The position numbers and the translations under genes are program-made. From Methylophilaceae bacterium (GTDB taxonomy: Bacteria; Pseudomonadota; Gammaproteobacteria; Burkholderiales; Methylophilaceae): a DNA stretch of 64,000 nucleotides. Positions 55,547 through 63,579 of this stretch are shown here, piece by piece (positions within the stretch are counted from its first letter, which is position 1; the number at the start of each line of letters is the position of its first letter). The notes beneath the pieces were generated by a model. It saw nothing but the letters and a program-made list of their open reading frames with translations. It did no database searches and was not told the origin of the DNA. The stretch is from positions 744,001 through 808,000 of the forward strand of contig JABFRO010000001.1 of assembly GCA_013141125.1 (NCBI GenBank). The letters run 5' to 3'.

Positions 55547-56488
55547 TCAATTTATGTTTTTACGGCTACCCGAAGCTCCTATCACCACAATCAACACGCT
55601 AATCAGTAACCCAATCACCAAACCCGCCACAGCCAAAAGTGTTTTTTTAGGGAAAACAGGCTGTTCTGAAATCTCTACGCGACCTAAAACATCCGTTTGA
55701 AAAGTACGCTCAGGGCTAAGCCGCTCCTCCAGAATACGTTTACGATCTTGAATATTTTTAATCTCCTGTTCACGCGTTAAAAGTATATTGCTCAACAATG
55801 TAGCTTGAGAGAAAATTTTCTCATTTATAGAAACAGCATAACCATCCAACGCTTTCGTTAATCGCTCTGATTCAGTATTCGCTCGTTGCAGCTCCTGTTC
55901 CGTAGCGGCCAATTCCTGATGCCAGCGGTTCACCGTTGATGTAGCCATATTATTGTGGACACGTTTCAATTCATTAACCACGGCATTCATATTCTGCTCG
56001 GCTTCACTCGGAGAAGTGGCTCTTAAAGTCAATGTAATCAACTCGGATTTTTCCAATTTGACTTTAAGTGAGTTGCGAAAGCTTTTAGCTTTAATGTCAG
56101 AATCACTAATCGGTAGCTTAAGACTCGTCAAAGCAGAATTCTGAAATGATCTATTTTTAACTCGATCAACCACTTGCAAAGGAGGCTCAATAACATTCCC
56201 TGCATTCCCTGCATTCCCTGCATTCCCTGCATTCCCTGCATTCCCTGCATTCCCTGCATTCCCTGCATTCCCTGCATTCCCCAACTGTCCAATTCGAACC
56301 AGGGCGCTAGCCTCCCACTGTGCAGGCACAATAAATGCGATGGCCAGCCCCAAAACAACACCGCCCACGGCACCACCCAGCAAAGTACGATTATTTCGCC
56401 TAATAAACAAAATTAAATCACTTAAACTCAATTCATCATCTTGTGATCCGTCATGTGTTGCCAATGCGGAGCTTTCTGATTTATTCAT
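55547..56488 (-). CDS. Wzz-type polysaccharide chain-length determinant with GNA repeat
   Basis: A 313-residue Wzz/polysaccharide co-polymerase. A cytoplasmic N-terminus (DELSLSDLILFIRRNNRTLL) precedes membrane helix 1 (about 37-54, GGAVGGVVLGLAIAFIVPAQ). The periplasmic part starts WEASALVRIGQLG, then a run of nine GNA triplets plus GNV (residues 70-99), VIEPPLQVVDRVKNRSFQ and a long coiled coil (about 190-260). Helix 2 lies at the end (KKTLLAVAGLVIGLLISVLI). Without the repeat the protein would resemble ordinary family members of about 285 residues. It sets O-antigen or capsule chain length with the Wzy polymerase. Confidence 0.92.
   Translation of the reverse strand: MNKSESSALATHDGSQDDELSLSDLILFIRRNNRTLLGGAVGGVVLGLAIAFIVPAQWEASALVRIGQLGNAGNAGNAGNAGNAGNAGNAGNAGNAGNVIEPPLQVVDRVKNRSFQNSALTSLKLPISDSDIKAKSFRNSLKVKLEKSELITLTLRATSPSEAEQNMNAVVNELKRVHNNMATSTVNRWHQELAATEQELQRANTESERLTKALDGYAVSINEKIFSQATLLSNILLTREQEIKNIQDRKRILEERLSPERTFQTDVLGRVEISEQPVFPKKTLLAVAGLVIGLLISVLIVVIGASGSRKNIN
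56194..56281 (-). repeat. 9-bp tandem repeat array coding for (GNA)n
   Basis: Nine perfect copies of CATTCCCTG on the plus strand (56194-56274) plus a partial tenth, with no substitutions. Minus-strand codons are GGG AAT GCA. The 9-bp unit keeps the frame when copies are gained or lost. Confidence 0.95.
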
Positions 56489-56530
56489 AAAAATTTTTAC
56501 CCTAATTAAATTATCTGTTTAGTCCCAACA

Positions 56531-57091
56531 TCAATGTTGAATACCATCTCTGCGTAATACCTTCAAAAAGGTTAGCAGGATAATCTTCAAATCCAACAAA
56601 AAAGATTGATTATTCAAGTAATCAACATCCAGCTTCACCTTGTCAGGAATAGGTAACTCATCCCGTCCATTAATCTGCGCCCAGCCGGTTAACCCCGGTA
56701 ACAACTTATCAACCCCATACTGGCGGCGTAATGCCACCAGATCATCCTGGTTAAACAAAGCCGGGCGTGGACCGACGAAACTCATATCACCTTTGATAAT
56801 GCTCCATAGTTGTGGCAGCTCATCCAAACTGGATTTGCGCAGAAAAGAACCTACTGGCGTTAAAAACTGCTCAGGGTTAGTTAGTAAATGTGTCGCTACC
56901 GCAGGCGTATCAACACGCATGGTACGAAACTTGGGCATTTTGAATAGCTTGTTATCACGGCCAACGCGGTCTGACCAATACAAAATTGAGCCGGTTGAAG
57001 TTAACCAAACCATTGCTGCCACAAACAAAAGAGGCAGTACTAAAAACAACAATGTAAACAGTGCTAAACACAAATCAAATAAACGCTTCAT
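56531..57091 (-). CDS. Initiating sugar-phosphate transferase (PglC/WcaJ-C-terminal type)
   Basis: A 186-residue monotopic phosphoglycosyl transferase, the short catalytic form. It has an N-terminal re-entrant helix (KRLFDLCLALFTLLFLVLPL), the basic/aromatic KFRTMRVD segment, the Asp-Glu dyad in KSSLDELPQLWSIIKGDMSF, VGPRPALF, and PGLTGWAQINGRDELP. It moves a sugar-1-phosphate onto undecaprenyl phosphate to begin repeat-unit synthesis. It lies 43 bp from the Wzz gene in the same direction. Confidence 0.94.
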   Translation of the reverse strand: MKRLFDLCLALFTLLFLVLPLLFVAAMVWLTSTGSILYWSDRVGRDNKLFKMPKFRTMRVDTPAVATHLLTNPEQFLTPVGSFLRKSSLDELPQLWSIIKGDMSFVGPRPALFNQDDLVALRRQYGVDKLLPGLTGWAQINGRDELPIPDKVKLDVDYLNNQSFLLDLKIILLTFLKVLRRDGIQH

Positions 57092-57205
57092 TTTCTATCT
57101 ATATTTTAAACAGCAATTATCGAAATAATCGGCACCCAGAGCTAACAATGTGCAAACTAGCAAATTCTGTTGAATGGAATATCACCACTTCACATTTACA
57201 GGATA

Positions 57206-57295
57206 TTAATGAATAAGTAAATCAGGTGTCAGCAAGGTCAATCCATGAGTAATTGCTTGGCAAATTAGCATGCGATCAAATGGATCATTATGAAT
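57206..57295 (-). pseudogene. Remnant of a PIN-domain (VapC-type) toxin gene
   Basis: The minus strand encodes HNDPFDRMLICQAITHGL then TLLTPDLLIH and a stop: the typical C-terminal end of a PIN toxin (DPFDRxLIxQA with an acidic metal ligand). No N-terminal part is present; the upstream sequence is the end of the epimerase gene, which overlaps it by a few bases. A truncated, non-functional relic. Confidence 0.7.
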
Positions 57296-58268
57296 CCTGA
57301 TTAGCATCACTATACTCTACCGCACTTGCACGCAACCCATGATGCAACGTAAAAGGTGACTGCCAGCCCAGCTCACGGCGTATCTTACGGCTATCCACTT
57401 GCAATGATCCCAACAGACGTTCAATTTGATCAGACTTGCCGAGCAAGCGTCCGCCGAGTTTTAGCAATGAAGCTGGACAAGGAAACAAACGTGCCGGATG
57501 CCCCATCGCATCGCCCAATTGGCGCAATAAATCCGGCGTTGAAACATCCCCGCCATCGCTTACCAGATAAGTCTGACCAGCCGCCTTGGGATGGGTGGCG
57601 CACAAAATCAAAGCATCTACCAGATTTTCGACATAGACTAAACTACGCAGGTTATGGACAGAAGCCAAAGGCAATGGAATTCCCTTGGCAAGAGCTTTAA
57701 GCATTTGTGCAAAATTGCCCTTCACTCCAACACCATAGACCAGCGGTGGGCGCACAATCACCACTTCCAAACCGGTTTCTTGAGCCACACAATGTAAAAC
57801 CTGCTCGGCTTCCCATTTTGAAACACCGTACGAATCTTGGGGCTTGGGATTATCCGATTCGGAAAAAGAATGCTGCGAACCCCCATCTTCAGTAAATGTA
57901 AGGGTATCTTCACCATTCACTTTGATCGAGCTGATAAACACCAGCCGCTTTACTCCAGCCCGCGCCGCCTGTCGCGCCAAATTTTCCGTGCCATGCACAT
58001 TCACTTTGCGGAATTCTTCTATTGGATTGTCGGATGATTCTTTCATCACATGCACACGCGCAGCGAGATGAATAACCAAATCAATATCATGTAGTGCGGC
58101 TGACCAATCCGTGTTGCCGTCGATTGAACCAACCACCACCTGCTCTATACTTTCAGACTGGATATTTGAAGCTCGCATAGCCGCGCGCACTGCGTACCCC
58201 TGACGAAATAATTTTTCACAAAGTGACTTACCCACAAAACCACTAGCACCAGTAACCAGGACTTTCAT
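57288..58268 (-). CDS. NAD-dependent epimerase/dehydratase (UDP-glucose 4-epimerase-like)
   Basis: A 326-residue extended SDR. Rossmann motif VTGASGFVGKSLCEKL at the N-terminus, DLVIHLAARVHVMKE, catalytic Ser and Tyr-x3-Lys (FISSIKVNGED and DSYGVSKWEAEQ), then VVIVRPPLVYGVGVKGNF. It belongs to the group that makes the last sugar (often with a GlcNAc- or QuiNAc-type nucleotide) in O-antigen clusters beside short sugar transferases. Two decayed relatives lie at 62312-62425 and 63143-63522, so this is the surviving copy. Confidence 0.92.
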   Translation of the reverse strand: MKVLVTGASGFVGKSLCEKLFRQGYAVRAAMRASNIQSESIEQVVVGSIDGNTDWSAALHDIDLVIHLAARVHVMKESSDNPIEEFRKVNVHGTENLARQAARAGVKRLVFISSIKVNGEDTLTFTEDGGSQHSFSESDNPKPQDSYGVSKWEAEQVLHCVAQETGLEVVIVRPPLVYGVGVKGNFAQMLKALAKGIPLPLASVHNLRSLVYVENLVDALILCATHPKAAGQTYLVSDGGDVSTPDLLRQLGDAMGHPARLFPCPASLLKLGGRLLGKSDQIERLLGSLQVDSRKIRRELGWQSPFTLHHGLRASAVEYSDANQDS

Positions 58269-58414
58269 TGATCTGCTCTATAATTTTATAATTATGTACG
58301 TTGTTCATAACTTGTTGTTTTCACGGTAGGTGTTTTCAATCAGATACCAGGGATTTACGAGGTTTAATGGTATCAGCCATCAATGCATCACTGATGCAGG
58401 TAAGACACATCGAA

Positions 58415-58546
58415 TTAGCTTGTTTTACGCAACCACCGTTCCGATGCCAGACAAGCGGATGGGACTGCAGTTATCTTGACTCCTTCAAACCCAGGTAGAT
58501 ATTTAACAAACCAACCTTCATCCAATTTTATGGCTTGTACTTGCAT
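58415..58546 (-). CDS. Small ORF behind vapC, possibly a truncated gene
   Basis: A 43-codon frame starting 11 bp after the PIN toxin stop, with a strong ribosome site (AGGAG, 7 bases before the ATG). The product begins MQVQAIKLDEGWFVKYLPGF and ends ASERWLRKTS. I do not recognise it; the opening resembles small antitoxin-like or plasmid-borne proteins. Its first 13 codons recur at 59307-59342, where a stop follows after ten residues. Confidence 0.4.
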   Translation of the reverse strand: MQVQAIKLDEGWFVKYLPGFEGVKITAVPSACLASERWLRKTS

Positions 58547-58556
58547 GGCAATCTCC
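58519..58556. repeat. 38-bp direct repeat, copy 1
   Basis: Matches 59305-59342 with one mismatch (T versus C at the sixth base after CATCCAATTTT is passed). Both copies hold the ribosome site and start of the same small ORF on the minus strand; the vapBC module lies between them. Confidence 0.75.
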
Positions 58557-58979
58557 TTACGAAGACAACATCCCTAGCAGCTTGGCCGCCTTGTTTAACC
58601 GTGTATCAAAGCAAGCAAAGAATACGGGAGATTGCGAAATGCGGCCTGCTTCAAAAGCGGCTGCGAGTTGTATGCTGTCATAACCGCGCAGGGCAAACGT
58701 ATCAGCATATACTCCCGCACGCTCAACTAGCAATTGGTCAATTTCCAGCACCACAAAGTGCGGCCAATCCGCCGCCAGCGCTGCCTTAGCCTGCTCAATA
58801 ACCAAAGCATCTTCAGGCACTTCTCGTGCTCGCCTGGACAATGCAGCACAGGCCTCTGCCCACGCAATACGGCACACTGCGACAGCCTCGGCTTCCAGCA
58901 CCAGCGCTTTCAATTCCTCACTCCCTACCTCAACAATGTAGAGTTTTACTAACGCAGAGGTGTCGCAAAACAAAATCAT
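58557..58979 (-). CDS. vapC: PIN-domain toxin, VapC family
   Basis: A 140-residue PIN-domain RNase. Metal-binding acidic residues: D6 in FCDTSALVKLY, Glu in RIAWAEACAAL, Asp in LRGYDSIQLAAA and the final Asp in FACFDTRLNKAA. Complete length. The start overlaps the stop of the Phd-type antitoxin gene by four bases, the standard antitoxin-toxin order. The toxin probably cleaves tRNA or rRNA when the antitoxin is lost. Confidence 0.9.
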   Translation of the reverse strand: MILFCDTSALVKLYIVEVGSEELKALVLEAEAVAVCRIAWAEACAALSRRAREVPEDALVIEQAKAALAADWPHFVVLEIDQLLVERAGVYADTFALRGYDSIQLAAAFEAGRISQSPVFFACFDTRLNKAAKLLGMLSS

Positions 58980-59239
58980 CCGCGATCTTCCAGTACCAGC
59001 GCAGAAACCAACTTGCCTTGTTCTTGCAGCCTGAATGCAGCACCGACCGGCTTACCGCCTTGCCAAGTGGCGATGCCCGCAGCCAACAAACACGACACAC
59101 CCACATTATCCGTCAACGGCACACCTATAATCCGCGCTACTACCTTGCGATGTGAGGTCAGCTCAATCAACTGCCCGGATTGCGCTTGACTGACATAGTG
59201 AGACAAATGAGACTTGAATTCATGCATAGACACTTGCAT
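58976..59239 (-). CDS. Phd/YefM-type antitoxin
   Basis: An 87-residue antitoxin. N-terminal Phd DNA-binding fold: MQVSMHEFKSHLSHYVSQAQ, GQLIELTSHRKVVARIIGVP. The C-terminal part (ATWQGGKPVGAAFRLQEQGK) is the flexible toxin-binding tail. It is coupled by ATGA overlap to the PIN toxin and would repress its own promoter. Confidence 0.88.
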   Translation of the reverse strand: MQVSMHEFKSHLSHYVSQAQSGQLIELTSHRKVVARIIGVPLTDNVGVSCLLAAGIATWQGGKPVGAAFRLQEQGKLVSALVLEDRG

Positions 59240-59304
59240 TTAAGACCCTTCTATATTTAAAATTGCGGGTATTATGACCCATTTATGTGCGATGAATCAA
59301 CTCC

Positions 59305-59342
59305 CATCCAATTTTACGGCTTGTACTTGCATGGCAATCTCC
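59305..59342. repeat. 38-bp direct repeat, copy 2
   Basis: Second copy of the repeat at 58519-58556. The small frame that begins here (ATG at 59332) ends after ten codons (MQVQAVKLDGS without more). Confidence 0.75.
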
Positions 59343-59363
59343 ACACATTACTTATTGACGTAG

Positions 59364-59528
59364 CTAACCAACAACCGCCATAAAGCAACATACCAAAAAG
59401 AAATAAACACGCCCAGCAGGCTTGCGGCGGTAATTATTTGCATTAAATGCTGTAATTTCAACCACATGACCAGACTTAACAAGTTCTGTTAATTTTGCTT
59501 TTGCCTCAAAAATAGCGACTGATTGCAT
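59364..59528 (-). pseudogene. Truncated Phd/YefM-like antitoxin
   Basis: A 54-codon frame with a good ribosome site (TAGGAG, 6 bases before ATG 59528). It begins MQSVAIFEAKAKLTELVKSG, HVVEITAF, the Phd N-terminus, but from about residue 30 turns into unrelated text (NNYRRKPAGRVYFFLVCC). No toxin follows. A relic of a second antitoxin gene. Confidence 0.6.
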
Positions 59529-59648
59529 ATAAACTCCTAATTCTGGTTAACTAGAATTTTATTCTGCGCTTGTTTACTTTCCCTATCACTCATTTCACAT
59601 TTGATAAAGCCAAATTTAAATAAATAAACGCTTCGTCACTTTTCAATC

Positions 59649-60836
59649 TTAAACCATGGTCACCCAAGATTTGAATAACTGATCCACTTGCAAAATTGGA
59701 ACAACATCAACATCACTTCTTGCTTGGGCAATTTCCCCGCCATAAATCACCGAAGATTTACGTAGTTGATCCCCCATCAGCGATTTTAATTTACGCAAGT
59801 TTTTAAAATAGTCAGATGAAATAGTTTCACCTGCCTTGATTTCCGCTGCCACCACTCCACCACCCGTTTCAGCCAGCAAATCAACTTCTAGTCCACTACT
59901 ATCTCGATAAAAATAAAATTTTGGATTTAAGCCTTGATTAAAGTAGGTTTTAATCGCTTCTACTACCACAAGATTTCCAACCAGCGCGCCACGCAGTGGA
60001 TGCTGTGTCAATTGATCGGCTGATCGTATCCCTAACAAATAGCACACCAAACCCACATCATAAAAATATAGTTTAGGTGTTTTAGTTAAACGTTTATTCA
60101 AATTAGCAAAATATGGAGGTAATCTAAATGCAATAAAGCCCGTTTCCAATAAAGAAAGCCATTGTGCTGCCGTGGTATGCGTAATGCCAACATCATTCGC
60201 CAACTGAGAAAGATTCAACAACTGCCCGACTCTACCTGCCAACAATCCAAGATACTTCGTAAACAAACCTAAATCACGCACCTGCAACATTGAACGTAAA
60301 TCACGCTGAATATACGTCTCAACATAATCTCCCAGCGCCTGAGTAGGGTTTAGTTTTGCATCGAAAATTCTCGGGTAAAACCCTTTAAATAACATAGTGT
60401 TTAGATTTTCTGTTAAATCATTAGCACTCAACTCCGCAAGCGAAAAAGGCAGCAACTTTAACAATGCAGTACGGCCTGCTAAAGACTGACTCACTTGTTC
60501 CAGTAGATGAAATTGCTGACTACCCGTTAAAATATAACGCCCAGATGCAGGATTGGCATCCACCTCAACCTGAATATAAGAAAGTAAATCAGGAGCACGC
60601 TGCACTTCGTCCAATAGGGCTCCCATTGAGAACTGCCGCAAAAAACCACGTGGATCTTCTGTTGCAAATTGTCGAACATCGGGTGCTTCTAAATTAACAT
60701 AAGGCAAATGGGGAAAAGCTTGACGGCACAATGTAGTTTTACCGCTTTGACGCGGGCCTAACACCGTGACTACTGGATATTGTGTAGACAAGTGCAGAAG
60801 ATGTAATTTTATATCGCGCGATAGCATATGCATCAC
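59649..60836 (-). CDS. ATP-binding protein, AAA_14/DUF4143 family (copy 1)
   Basis: A 395-residue protein. The AAA_14 domain has Walker A in VLGPRQSGKTTLCRQAFP (about 25-42), Walker B-like GALLDEVQRAPDLL and sensor ILTGSQQFHLL. The C-terminal DUF4143 domain (about 200-390) contains a winged helix (LSQLANDVGITHTTAAQWLS) and a nuclease-like PD-(D/E)xK stretch (FYFYRDSSGLEVDLLAETGG, VVAAEIKAGET). Family members are common in accessory regions and toxin-antitoxin neighbourhoods; the role is unknown. The ATG at 60827 is an alternative start. Confidence 0.88.
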   Translation of the reverse strand: MMHMLSRDIKLHLLHLSTQYPVVTVLGPRQSGKTTLCRQAFPHLPYVNLEAPDVRQFATEDPRGFLRQFSMGALLDEVQRAPDLLSYIQVEVDANPASGRYILTGSQQFHLLEQVSQSLAGRTALLKLLPFSLAELSANDLTENLNTMLFKGFYPRIFDAKLNPTQALGDYVETYIQRDLRSMLQVRDLGLFTKYLGLLAGRVGQLLNLSQLANDVGITHTTAAQWLSLLETGFIAFRLPPYFANLNKRLTKTPKLYFYDVGLVCYLLGIRSADQLTQHPLRGALVGNLVVVEAIKTYFNQGLNPKFYFYRDSSGLEVDLLAETGGGVVAAEIKAGETISSDYFKNLRKLKSLMGDQLRKSSVIYGGEIAQARSDVDVVPILQVDQLFKSWVTMV

Positions 60837-61012
60837 CTTACAACAGCTTCATGTAAATTGAAAGTTAAAACTTCAATATGTACATAATTTCCAGAAAATA
60901 CTATTCATACAATCACAGCGGCGCTGCCAGATAAAAACTTTCTACGGAAAATCACTCTTTAAGATACGTACGAATACACCACACGACAGTCTCGGCTAGC
61001 CTTGCAACAATT

Positions 61013-62191
61013 CTATAGTGTGAGCCATTGCGCCGAAGCCAAACAAGCCGCTGGAACAGCGGTAACTCCATCCGTCAATGGCCATGACTCACCTTCGCCG
61101 TGGCACATCACATACAAATGATCCAGTCCCAAGGTTTCTTTTGCTGAACGCATCGACGCGGTCACCTGTGGCGATTTTGTTAATTTGATTTCAAACCCCA
61201 AGCGACGGCCATTTTGAAGGATCAGCAAATCCAGCTCTGCGCCGCCATGCACCCCCCAAAAAAATGCCTCATCGCGTTTTGCCCCAGTCTGGCGTATGAT
61301 CTCGCGCAAAACAAAGCCTTCCCAGGAAGCGCCACATTTAGGGTGCGCCAGCAAAGCATCCCGTTCGCCGATTCTCAGCAAACTATGCAACAAGCCAGTA
61401 TCCGCCACATAGACTTTGGGGGCTTTAACTTCGCGCTTGCCGATGTTTGCATGCCAAGGCGCCAAACGAAACGCCATGAATGTCCCCTCCAGAATATCCA
61501 GGTAGCGCGACACAGTCTTATCACTCACACCCAGCGCCCGAGCCAACTCACTCCCATTCCAAGTTTGTCCGTGGTAATGCGCTAGCATGGTCCAGAAGCG
61601 GCGCAGTGTCAGCGCTGGCAGATGAATGCCCAATTGCGGCAAATCGCGCTCAAGATATGTACGAATAAATGCCTCACGCCACTCACGGCTAAGCTGCATA
61701 TCGTTCGCGAGCAAAGCACGTGGAAAACCACCACGCAGCCAACGTGTATCCAACCAATCAGGCGCAGTGGCAAATGGCGCAATTTCATTCAGTGCCAGCC
61801 CATCTAGCTCGTGAAAAACAACCCGGCCTGCCAGACTCTCGGCGGTATGTTTCAATAATTCAGGAGCCGCGCTACCAAGGAGCAAGAAGCGAGCGGGCAT
61901 ATCAGGTCTATCCGCTAACACTCGCAACAATGGAAAAATATCCGGGCGAAGCTGAATCTCATCCAGCACCACTAAGCCCTTCAACTCCCGCAGAACAAAA
62001 GCTGGGTCAGCAAGGCGCGCCTGATCGTCTGGATCTTCAAGATCAAAATGACGCTTTGGGCCATCCCAATCATTTTCCAACTGCCTGGCAAGCGTGGTTT
62101 TGCCAACTTGCCGTGCCCCCAAAATAGCAACCACCGGAAAATTAGCAAGCTGTCGCTTTAGCAGCTCAAGATGACGTGTTCGTAAAATCAT
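61013..62191 (-). CDS. ATP-binding protein, AAA_14/DUF4143 family (copy 2)
   Basis: A 392-residue relative of the neighbouring ATPase but clearly diverged. Walker A in AILGARQVGKTTLARQLEND, Walker B LKGLVVLDEIQLRPDIFP, sensor FLLLGSAAPELLKHT. The DUF4143 part has LARALGVSDKTVSRYLDILE (winged helix) and the PD-(D/E)xK-like GAELDLLILQNGRRLGFEIK. No partner gene is attached. The two copies differ enough to be separate acquisitions rather than a recent tandem duplication. Confidence 0.88.
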   Translation of the reverse strand: MILRTRHLELLKRQLANFPVVAILGARQVGKTTLARQLENDWDGPKRHFDLEDPDDQARLADPAFVLRELKGLVVLDEIQLRPDIFPLLRVLADRPDMPARFLLLGSAAPELLKHTAESLAGRVVFHELDGLALNEIAPFATAPDWLDTRWLRGGFPRALLANDMQLSREWREAFIRTYLERDLPQLGIHLPALTLRRFWTMLAHYHGQTWNGSELARALGVSDKTVSRYLDILEGTFMAFRLAPWHANIGKREVKAPKVYVADTGLLHSLLRIGERDALLAHPKCGASWEGFVLREIIRQTGAKRDEAFFWGVHGGAELDLLILQNGRRLGFEIKLTKSPQVTASMRSAKETLGLDHLYVMCHGEGESWPLTDGVTAVPAACLASAQWLTL

Positions 62192-62311
62192 TCAAACATT
62201 TTATATGAAAATTCGGAGCTTATGTACGAATTTTCATACGCCAACCCTTGGTAATCACTCAGCATCAATCGCTACGATTACAATATCCCCTGATGTGAAA
62301 TCAACACTCTG

Positions 62312-62425
62312 TTAAGAACTGATGTTGCGAAATCTTTCCGCCGTCGCACGTAAACCTTGCCCTATCGTATAAGGCGGCACCCAACCCAGTAAAGTGCGAG
62401 CCTTGATAATATCCACCTGCAAATT
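62312..62425 (-). pseudogene. C-terminal fragment of an epimerase gene
   Basis: Minus-strand codons from NLQVDIIKARTLLGWVPPYT to a stop give the last ~37 residues of a UDP-glucose 4-epimerase-like protein (compare SLQVDSRKIRRELGWQSPF in the intact gene at 57288). The upstream part is replaced by the hicB end, 20 bp away. Non-functional. Confidence 0.75.
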
Positions 62426-62444
62426 CGCCATCCTCACCAAACTA

Positions 62445-62780
62445 TTAAGCTGAGGCGACACTTCTTTCTATTACCTCTGAAACCCAAGTATTAAGGCTCT
62501 TGCCCTTAGTCTCTGCTGCTATTGCCGCTCTCGCGTGCAGCTCAGGTTTTAAGCGCAATCTAAACTGCCCTGAGTATGCGTGATTTGGTTCGCGGCCTAG
62601 CTTTTCGCACGTCGCCAAATAATCATCTACAGCCTCTATAAAAGCTGCACGAAGCTCTGCAACGCTTTCGCCATGAAAGCCAATGGCATCACGAATACCA
62701 GCAATATGTCCAATAAAACATTCATCTTCTTCGCTATATTCAACACGAGCTGCATAACCCTTATGTGTCATTGTATTCAT
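62445..62780 (-). CDS. hicB: HicB-type antitoxin
   Basis: A 111-residue protein. The N-terminal HicB RNase H-like fold (GYAARVEYSEEDECFIGHIA, GIRDAIGFHGESVAELRAAF) precedes a C-terminal ribbon-helix-helix DNA-binding domain (SGQFRLRLKPELHARAAIAA, GKSLNTWVSEVIERS). It overlaps the HicA gene by four bases (ATGA). Toxin-first order is normal for hicAB. Confidence 0.92.
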   Translation of the reverse strand: MNTMTHKGYAARVEYSEEDECFIGHIAGIRDAIGFHGESVAELRAAFIEAVDDYLATCEKLGREPNHAYSGQFRLRLKPELHARAAIAAETKGKSLNTWVSEVIERSVASA

Positions 62781-63031
62781 GGTTTTACTCCTAAACTCTC
62801 AATAAATTGCCTTGCATCACGCACCTGATACGGCTTGGCTTCCTTTGCTGGGTGAGGTCTATGAAAGGTAGCAATCAATCCATTCCTCTCAAACCTTACC
62901 CTTGAGCCATTGCCTTCAATTACTTGGCAGCCGATAGCAATCAGCAACGCTTCAATACGACGCCACTCAAGAGACTTTGATACTGGATTAGTGAAGATAG
63001 CCTCTAAGGTCTTTTTATGCGTTGCGTTCAT
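62777..63031 (-). CDS. hicA: HicA-type toxin
   Basis: 84 residues from ATG 63031 (MNATHKKTLEAIFTNPVSKS); a longer frame from 63067 adds 12 unconserved residues. It has the double-stranded-RNA-binding-like HicA fold: LEWRRIEALLIAIGCQVIEG, GSRVRFERNGLIATFHRPHP (the His of FHRPHP is the likely catalytic residue), KPYQVRDARQFIESLG. It is an mRNA interferase neutralised by HicB. Confidence 0.9.
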   Translation of the reverse strand: MNATHKKTLEAIFTNPVSKSLEWRRIEALLIAIGCQVIEGNGSRVRFERNGLIATFHRPHPAKEAKPYQVRDARQFIESLGVKP

Positions 63032-63142
63032 GTTTATATATGGTATCAGATAATAGAACCGCGCCAACAGTAATTAAGTATATTTTGCAAGCGTAAAATT
63101 GATCGAAAGACTTAAAGACTTGCCAAGTGAATTAGTCTTGAA

Positions 63143-63522
63143 TCAACCCAGTGCGGTCGCTTTCAAACCATCAGCAACCGACACGGGCGGCACCCAACCC
63201 AGCAATGTGCGCGCTTTGGTAATATCCACCTGCAAATTACCACACAAGTATTGTGCAACCGCCCGCTTACCGAGCATTGCAACACCTACTTCAATCAAGT
63301 CCTAAGGTACAGGCAACAATCTAGCTTTTACAGCAAGCGCGTTAGCGCATTCTTGTAATAATTCCGTGGCTGACAAATCATGTCCATCAGAAACCAAAAA
63401 TACTTGATTGGCTGCCGCAGGGTGATCAATACACGTTGTAATCAGGCTTACTAGATTGCCTACATAGACAAAACTACGCTTGGTTATGAATAACCATTAG
63501 CACCAGTTACCAAAATTTTCAT
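63143..63522 (-). pseudogene. Epimerase pseudogene with internal deletion and stop
   Basis: It begins with an intact epimerase start (MKILVTGANG at 63522) but jumps, after a stop, to the middle of the family (KRSFVYVGNLVSLI), continuing FLVSDGHDLSATELLQECAN, an in-frame stop in RLLPVP*DLIEVG, then NLQVDITKARTLLGWVPPVS and the end. Compared with the gene at 57288, roughly 190 codons are missing between the first ten and YVxNLV. Clearly inactive. Confidence 0.85.
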
Positions 63523-63579
63523 TATTAAGCCACTCATTTTCTTTGCTTCAACACTTCATCTTAATTGACTGATTTACAA

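Noticed and set aside
56194-56281. The regular array as a CRISPR or intergenic satellite
   Set aside because: The 9-bp units have no spacers and are in frame inside a well-conserved Wzz gene.
56174-56416. Repetitive proteins CIPCIP.. and MQGMQG.. from other frames of the array
   Set aside because: They are shadow translations of the 9-bp repeat; the GNA frame belongs to the conserved gene.
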